DNA of 10,937 bases from an uncultured beta proteobacterium. GTDB lineage: Bacteria; Pseudomonadota; Gammaproteobacteria; Burkholderiales; Rhodocyclaceae. The position numbers and the translations under genes were made by a program. The notes beneath the pieces are model-generated. The model ran no database searches. It was not told where the DNA came from and worked only from the letters and a program-made list of their open reading frames with translations. Location: assembly GCA_903910495.1 (NCBI GenBank), contig CAIVZW010000196.1:1-10937 (forward strand), read 5' to 3'. This document shows positions 6,704 to 10,937 of this stretch, piece by piece. The number at the start of each line of letters is the position of its first letter. The first letter of the stretch is position 1.

Positions 6704-7795
6704 TCAAACACAAAACGAGTTCACGATGTTTATCACAAAAAACACCTCGTCATCGATCATGACGGGGCTAATAGGCAAGCTTAATACTTCTCGATGAATT
6801 TCCTCGGTTACAGGGTAAACAAGGTGATTCCATTCTTTGTACGCGTCCTGTTGATGCGGAGGCGTCGGATAATGAATCAGAGTCTGAATATCATGCTCTG
6901 TCAAATACCGTTGAAATCCCGCACGATCTGCACATCGAACAACAAACAGGTGCCATACGTGGCCTTCTTCTGAAATGGATACGGGCAAATGTATGTTCGG
7001 ATTTTTTATATACGTAAGATACATCTTAGCAATATCTCTGCGCCGCTGATTATCCCTGTCTAGGCTCCCAAGTTTAACCCTAAGCATCGCGGCTTGTATC
7101 TCATCTAGGCGTGAATTTACACCCTTGTACAGATTACAGTATTTGACAAGCGAACCATAATTACGCAGCGCCCTTAGTTTCTCCGCCAACAAATCATCAT
7201 TTGTGGTCACCGCCCCGCCATCGCCCAAACAGCCGAGATTTTTTCCTGGATAAAAAGAGAAACCTGAAGCATCGCCTAGATTTCCTGTTCGTTTTCCCAG
7301 ATATACTGCGCCATGAGCTTGTGCCGAATCTTCGATTACCTTGAGATGATATTTGTTTGCCAACTCCCATATTTTGTTCATGTCCACCGTCTGCCCATAC
7401 AAATGAACAACCATGATCGCTCGTGTTTTTGGCGTAATGTGTTTTTCAATCAAATCAGGGTTAATATTAAAAGTTTTAAGATCTGGCTCTACTAATACGG
7501 GAAGACATCCGTTCTGGCTGATGGCAAGGATTGAAGCGATATACGTATTGGCGGGGACAATGATTTCATCCCCGGAGCCAAAGCCATACGACCTGATAAT
7601 AAGATTTAGAGCATCAAGTCCGTTTGCAACACCAATACAGTGTCTCGTCCCACAATATGCGGCAAATTCACGCTCAAATGCCTCGCATTCTTCACCCAGC
7701 AAATACCAGCCAGAATCCAAGACTCGCTTCACCGCGTCATCAATCTCTGGCCTATATAGATTGTTGATTCCTAGTAGATCCAGAAATTTAATCAT
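6704..7795 (-). CDS. DegT/DnrJ/EryC1/StrS sugar aminotransferase, FdtB/QdtB-like
   Basis: 363 aa, full length for the PLP-dependent sugar aminotransferases. Landmarks: [18 protein letters not shown] (28-45), ANGLDAL (57-63) for PLP phosphate, EDSAQAHGA (155-163) with Asp156 contacting the pyridine nitrogen, [16 protein letters not shown] (179-194) with Lys185 as the Schiff-base lysine, [10 protein letters not shown] (227-236), and HYPTPPHQQ (308-316) in the sugar pocket. The reaction is transamination of a keto sugar nucleotide. Its start overlaps the stop of the upstream ketoisomerase/acetyltransferase gene by 8 bases (7788-7795), which points to C3 amination of dTDP-3-keto-6-deoxyhexose, giving the Fuc3N or Qui3N nucleotide. 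Distinguishing galacto from gluco product is not possible from this gene alone. The initiating ATG 7795 is the family's usual N-terminus (MIKFLDL). Confidence 0.88.
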   Translation of the reverse strand: MIKFLDLLGINNLYRPEIDDAVKRVLDSGWYLLGEECEAFEREFAAYCGTRHCIGVANGLDALNLIIRSYGFGSGDEIIVPANTYIASILAISQNGCLPVLVEPDLKTFNINPDLIEKHITPKTRAIMVVHLYGQTVDMNKIWELANKYHLKVIEDSAQAHGAVYLGKRTGNLGDASGFSFYPGKNLGCLGDGGAVTTNDDLLAEKLRALRNYGSLVKYCNLYKGVNSRLDEIQAAMLRVKLGSLDRDNQRRRDIAKMYLTYIKNPNIHLPVSISEEGHVWHLFVVRCADRAGFQRYLTEHDIQTLIHYPTPPHQQDAYKEWNHLVYPVTEEIHREVLSLPISPVMIDDEVFFVINIVNSFCV

Positions 7796-8714
7796 GGCTA
7801 AACTTCCCCTGCTTATAATTTATAAAGGCACTATAATCACGAATGTAATCTGCCTCATCATACTCATGAGATGCCAAAACCAGAAGCACCGTATTCAACT
7901 GGTGCTTATACTGAACAGCCCAAAGGCCAGGAGGCAAATAGAGCCCTTTAGACGGAGAGTCCAAAACAAATTCATCACGATTCGCTCCATCATCTGCAAC
8001 GACATTCAAACGCCCAGAAACAACGATTAAGAATTGATGACATTCTTTGTGAGCATGTTCTCCTCGAACCTTAGATGAAGGTGCGTCATACGTATAAAAA
8101 AGTCGCCTTACTTGGAATGGAACCTGTTCCTCTAGTGTAACTACGCCCAAAGAACCTCTCACATCAGCGAAATTCGGAATCTCATACAACTTGGCTGTGG
8201 TTGAGTGCGCAGTACTCAAATTCTTATTTTCGCCTACTTCTTTCTGCGGAGATACGCCAACATAACCAACAATCCTTCCAGGATTTCCAAGAACAATGGC
8301 ATATGGAGGCACATTAGTTGTAATCACAGCCCCCGCACCAATCATCGCACCTCTTCCAATGGTGACAGGGAGGATCGTTGCGTTCGCCCCAATTGAGGCA
8401 CCCTTCTCAATTAACGTACGATCATATTTTCTAGGATGTTTTTTGCTGCGAGGAAACTTGTCATTTATGAACGTGCCATTTGGACCAATGAAGACATCAT
8501 CTTCTATTGTCGTCCCATCCCAAAGCTGCACACCGCACTTGATTGTTACTCGATTGCCTATTCTAACATCATTTTCGATAAACACATTTGCGCAAATATT
8601 GCATTCCTCGCCAATTTGTGCGCCGCCTAAGACCGTGCAAAATTGCCAAATGGTAGTTCCATTTCCAATAGCAGAACTCTTAACATCTGAAAGCGGATGA
8701 ATAACCTTTTCCAT
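7788..8714 (-). CDS. Bifunctional dTDP-sugar N-acetyltransferase / 3,4-ketoisomerase, FdtD-like
   Basis: 308 aa from ATG 8714. The first about 150 residues are a left-handed beta-helix of the WbbJ/QdtC/FdtC type: [17 protein letters not shown], a string of hexapeptide units, [12 protein letters not shown], and [16 protein letters not shown]. After a linker comes a WxcM/FdtA cupin of about 130 residues: [28 protein letters not shown] with the two catalytic-type histidines, [14 protein letters not shown], and [16 protein letters not shown]. This two-domain order is known from FdtD of Shewanella. Predicted roles: isomerise dTDP-4-keto-6-deoxyglucose to the 3-keto sugar, then N-acetylate the amino sugar made by the neighbouring aminotransferase. 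The D-x-R-G-S-L motif recalls FdtA more than QdtA (recollection), weakly favouring Fuc3NAc. ATG 8726, two bases after the preceding stop, is an in-frame alternative, but homologues normally begin just before IHPLSDV and a GGGG lies before 8714. Confidence 0.87.
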   Translation of the reverse strand: MEKVIHPLSDVKSSAIGNGTTIWQFCTVLGGAQIGEECNICANVFIENDVRIGNRVTIKCGVQLWDGTTIEDDVFIGPNGTFINDKFPRSKKHPRKYDRTLIEKGASIGANATILPVTIGRGAMIGAGAVITTNVPPYAIVLGNPGRIVGYVGVSPQKEVGENKNLSTAHSTTAKLYEIPNFADVRGSLGVVTLEEQVPFQVRRLFYTYDAPSSKVRGEHAHKECHQFLIVVSGRLNVVADDGANRDEFVLDSPSKGLYLPPGLWAVQYKHQLNTVLLVLASHEYDEADYIRDYSAFINYKQGKFSHD

Positions 8715-8728
8715 TCTAGACCCCATTT

Positions 8729-10456
8729 CTAATCTGGCTTAAAGAAATTTGTCAAAGTTTTTTTTGTATGTCTGACACATTTGATATACCAGTCAAAATC
8801 TTTAGAAACATGTCCAAGATCTAAAGCTCGATAGCCACTGAGAGAAAGATCGTATGCCAAAACGGTTGCTGTAGGGCCAAGAATAATGATGACAAGCCGA
8901 GATTTATCTATTTTCTGTGCCCGTGTCAGAATTTCACTATAACTCCTATACGCATTAAGAGATGGCGCATATAAGTAATCGATGGACTTGGCCGATGCAA
9001 ATATATTAAATTTGATGTTCTTGAACACATTCTCGCCAGAAATTATCGTTATATCTTGTCCAGCCCAAATCCGCTTGATCTGAATAAAATAGTTTATGAA
9101 ATCATATTGATCATATGTTGCATAGAGCTGAGAGCACTCTGTCGCAACATACTCTTTTTGATAATCAATTACCGAACTAGCATAACTCCTGATTTCTCCA
9201 GCTTTTGTCCGGAAAAAACGTTTTACTTCCTCCTTGAGCCCAGTTGTTGAATTATATAAAGCATGTGGTATCCCGATTAAAATATGTTTATTGTTTGATA
9301 TAATTATTTCCCTCAATCGTTGCGCCAATTTCTGATCGTACTCTTGAAAAGATATCCGTCCTCCACCCATGATTATAAGTTCGCCATCTCCATACCGGCA
9401 TAAACTGTCGCTTGAATCCGACAATTGCATAATGGTTTCAAATGGCGTTTTGATTTTGGGTTTAGCGAGTTCCTGTAACTCAGCCGAGATTTCATATTTG
9501 TAATTGTCGATGGTTGTGCTTAACTCCCACTGTGTGACAAACTCGTGTTTAAAGAGATAGCGAATATTTTTGAAAAATGTTTTTAACGACACCCTTCCTT
9601 TCTTCTGGTTCCGACCTGGTACATGGTTGTGTTTAGCCAGAATAAAATAGTCTTTTCCAACATGAATTCGGTTATTTTCTTTATTGGCGATCGCTCGAAC
9701 ATTTAACGTTACATTATCACAATTATACAACTTGTTAAGTTCATTGACATCAGAACCGCTGCACTGATAGATGGGGTTTAGATGTGTATCTTGAACACGA
9801 TTAACTGTAATAACCAATGCATGGCTGTGCTCAGACGAACAAATCAAATGAGAGCGTGATATTGTTTGCAGCGCTACAGCGGCTATACGTTCTTCTAGAT
9901 AATTTGGGTTCTTCAAACAACCTACATTGGAAAGTAAGGTTAATACATCGGATTTGCGATATATCGTACAATCCAATTCCCATGGATAATTATAATGATT
10001 ATCTTTCGACTCGCGCCAATTCCATTCATAGCACCCGGCCTCTTTGCCAATATTATCTGGCTTCGGTACAATATTAGGGCCTAACCGCAAACTAAAGCCG
10101 AATATGTTCTCATTCTCATCGAGAATCCTGCTAATTCGCGAAAGACTGAACCCGCGCGTAAATACAACATCATCGCACCCAAAGAGGATGTGTTCGCTGG
10201 AGATTGAAAGAACATTTAACAAATCAGAATTAAAATGCTCTTCTTTGCGCCAATTTATGTGCCTATAATACGCCTTCACTTTATCATAATTTATAGCCTC
10301 ATCCGAATTATAAATAACAGTGATAACTTCCTGTGTGGCATCTGAAAACAACAATAGACTTTCGAGATATGCATGTAATTGCATAGGTCTGTTTTTTGAA
10401 AAAACAATGACCGAAAGTCGGTTCTTTGGAGTATTAGGCACGTCAAGTTTCTGCAT
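8729..10456 (-). CDS. Two-domain glycosyltransferase: GT-A (GT2-like) fused to GT-D (former DUF1792)
   Basis: 575 aa. The N-terminal half starts with LSVIVFSKNRPMQLHAYLESL (14-34), a GT-A opening. It continues with VITVIYNSDE (44-53), FNSDLLNVLS, and GCDDVVFTRGF (93-103), where Cys-Asp-Asp is the DxD-type metal site. The C-terminal part from about 335 is a GT-D domain: SLCRYGDGEL (351-360) with the diagnostic D-G-E at 357-359, ILIGIPHAL (392-400), IISGEN (471-476), and LGPTATVLAYDLSLSGYRALDLGH (526-549). The segment 280-335 is basic and probably a linker. No membrane span or signal, so a cytoplasmic, possibly membrane-associated, enzyme. Two active sites in one chain suggest successive sugar additions to the same acceptor; the sugars are unknown. 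ATG 10456 follows the upstream stop by 14 bases with a weak GGAA six bases away. Its start and size are well defined by the two complete domains. Confidence 0.8.
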   Translation of the reverse strand: MQKLDVPNTPKNRLSVIVFSKNRPMQLHAYLESLLLFSDATQEVITVIYNSDEAINYDKVKAYYRHINWRKEEHFNSDLLNVLSISSEHILFGCDDVVFTRGFSLSRISRILDENENIFGFSLRLGPNIVPKPDNIGKEAGCYEWNWRESKDNHYNYPWELDCTIYRKSDVLTLLSNVGCLKNPNYLEERIAAVALQTISRSHLICSSEHSHALVITVNRVQDTHLNPIYQCSGSDVNELNKLYNCDNVTLNVRAIANKENNRIHVGKDYFILAKHNHVPGRNQKKGRVSLKTFFKNIRYLFKHEFVTQWELSTTIDNYKYEISAELQELAKPKIKTPFETIMQLSDSSDSLCRYGDGELIIMGGGRISFQEYDQKLAQRLREIIISNNKHILIGIPHALYNSTTGLKEEVKRFFRTKAGEIRSYASSVIDYQKEYVATECSQLYATYDQYDFINYFIQIKRIWAGQDITIISGENVFKNIKFNIFASAKSIDYLYAPSLNAYRSYSEILTRAQKIDKSRLVIIILGPTATVLAYDLSLSGYRALDLGHVSKDFDWYIKCVRHTKKTLTNFFKPD

Positions 10457-10470
10457 TTAAGTTTCCATTT

Positions 10471-10937
10471 TCAACAACACGCAAATTTCGACCAAGAGAA
10501 ATCCTTCCATTGCGGGTCATTAAATGTAAATTTACAAATATAATCAGCAATTTGATTTGCAGAATAACGTGCAAAAACACCTTTACGCCCCATCTCGCCA
10601 ACCAGACGGGCTTTATGGGGATGAGCAGTAAAATCATTTATGCGGCTAACCAAATCATCAACCGAATCAAAATAGATAATCTCCTTTTCGGATTCGTATA
10701 ATTCTTGCAAATGTGAGGATCTCGGCGTAAGCGTACATATCCCATTTCCCATCATACGTACAATACGATCGGAGGTCATCAAGGGCACATCATTGCGAAT
10801 TGTGTAGTTTAATGCCGTCAAACTTTTTGCGATCATATCGTCTACTTCACCGCCCCACACGGTTGGATACCCTAAACATCCCGCAAAACCAAAGCGCAAC
10901 CCAGCGCCTTTTCTCACCAATTCTTCTAAAAACTGCC
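10471..10937 (-). CDS. CgeB-like family 1 glycosyltransferase, C-terminal fragment (5' end off window)
   Basis: 154 codons are visible; the frame is open to the right edge, so the true start lies outside (TTG/GTG codons near 10920 are internal). The visible part is the nucleotide-sugar-binding half of a GT-B enzyme of the CgeB / Glyco_trans_1_2 type: MGNGICTLTPRSSHLQELY carries the donor-site Gly and the usual acidic region, EKEIIYFDSVDDLVSRI is the typical E-x-x-x-Y/F-x-D-x-D-L stretch, and ARLVGEMGRKGVFARYSANQIADYI is the closing helix motif with Arg-Tyr-Ser. The short tail ends in two cysteines. It precedes the fused glycosyltransferase gene by 14 bases and is therefore likely in the same operon. 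Donor and acceptor cannot be read. Confidence 0.78.
   Translation of the reverse strand, partial: QFLEELVRKGAGLRFGFAGCLGYPTVWGGEVDDMIAKSLTALNYTIRNDVPLMTSDRIVRMMGNGICTLTPRSSHLQELYESEKEIIYFDSVDDLVSRINDFTAHPHKARLVGEMGRKGVFARYSANQIADYICKFTFNDPQWKDFSWSKFACC

Noticed and set aside
7413..8030. Rightward 205-codon frame across the aminotransferase/ketoisomerase junction
   Set aside because: Antisense to two overlapping genes with diagnostic motifs; the translation shows no family features.

Overview
The window joins two unlike blocks. From 1 to about 4520 the DNA is very GC-rich (45 of 60 bases in 2161-2220, counted by hand). From about 4560 to the right edge it is much more AT-rich (18 of 60 G+C in 8761-8820, 33 of 60 in 8341-8400). 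No rRNA, tRNA, CRISPR array or transposase is visible. The left block, with a GH106-like lipoprotein and an Ebo-type gene pair, would suit a high-GC member of the Planctomycetota-Verrucomicrobiota-Kiritimatiellota group. That placement is a guess from gene content and not a diagnosis.

Left block. A partial gene runs leftward from 1904 off the edge and encodes a predicted lipoprotein of the GH106-like glycoside hydrolase type. It is divergent from a tightly coupled rightward pair: an alkaline-phosphatase/nucleotide-pyrophosphatase superfamily protein (EboF-like, 2050-3333) and a 3-dehydroquinate-synthase-like sugar phosphate cyclase (EboD-like, 3330-4520), overlapping by ATGA. The divergent intergenic region holds a candidate promoter for each direction. 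The EboD-like gene contains four tandem 7-bp units near its 5' end.

Right block. Seven genes, all leftward, form a surface-glycan (O-antigen or capsule-type) biosynthesis cluster. In order of transcription they are: the C-terminal end of a CgeB-like glycosyltransferase (10471-10937, partial); a two-domain protein joining a GT-A-like and a GT-D (former DUF1792) glycosyltransferase (8729-10456); a fused hexapeptide N-acetyltransferase/sugar 3,4-ketoisomerase of FdtD type (7788-8714); a DegT-family sugar aminotransferase of FdtB/QdtB type (6704-7795); a class I SAM-methyltransferase-fold protein (6075-6686); a hexapeptide O-acetyltransferase-like protein (5456-6016); and a DUF268 protein (4576-5322).

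How they work together. The ketoisomerase, aminotransferase and N-acetyltransferase activities are exactly the three steps that turn dTDP-4-keto-6-deoxyglucose into dTDP-Fuc3NAc or dTDP-Qui3NAc. The glycosyltransferases would place that sugar and others in a repeat unit, and the acetyl- and methyltransferase-like proteins would decorate it. RmlA/RmlB, flippase and polymerase are not in the window. The most interesting items are the GT-A/GT-D fusion, the isolated EboF-EboD pair with altered phosphatase metal motifs and a 7-bp repeat, and the sharp composition break between blocks with a short repeated sequence around the last gene of the glycan cluster.
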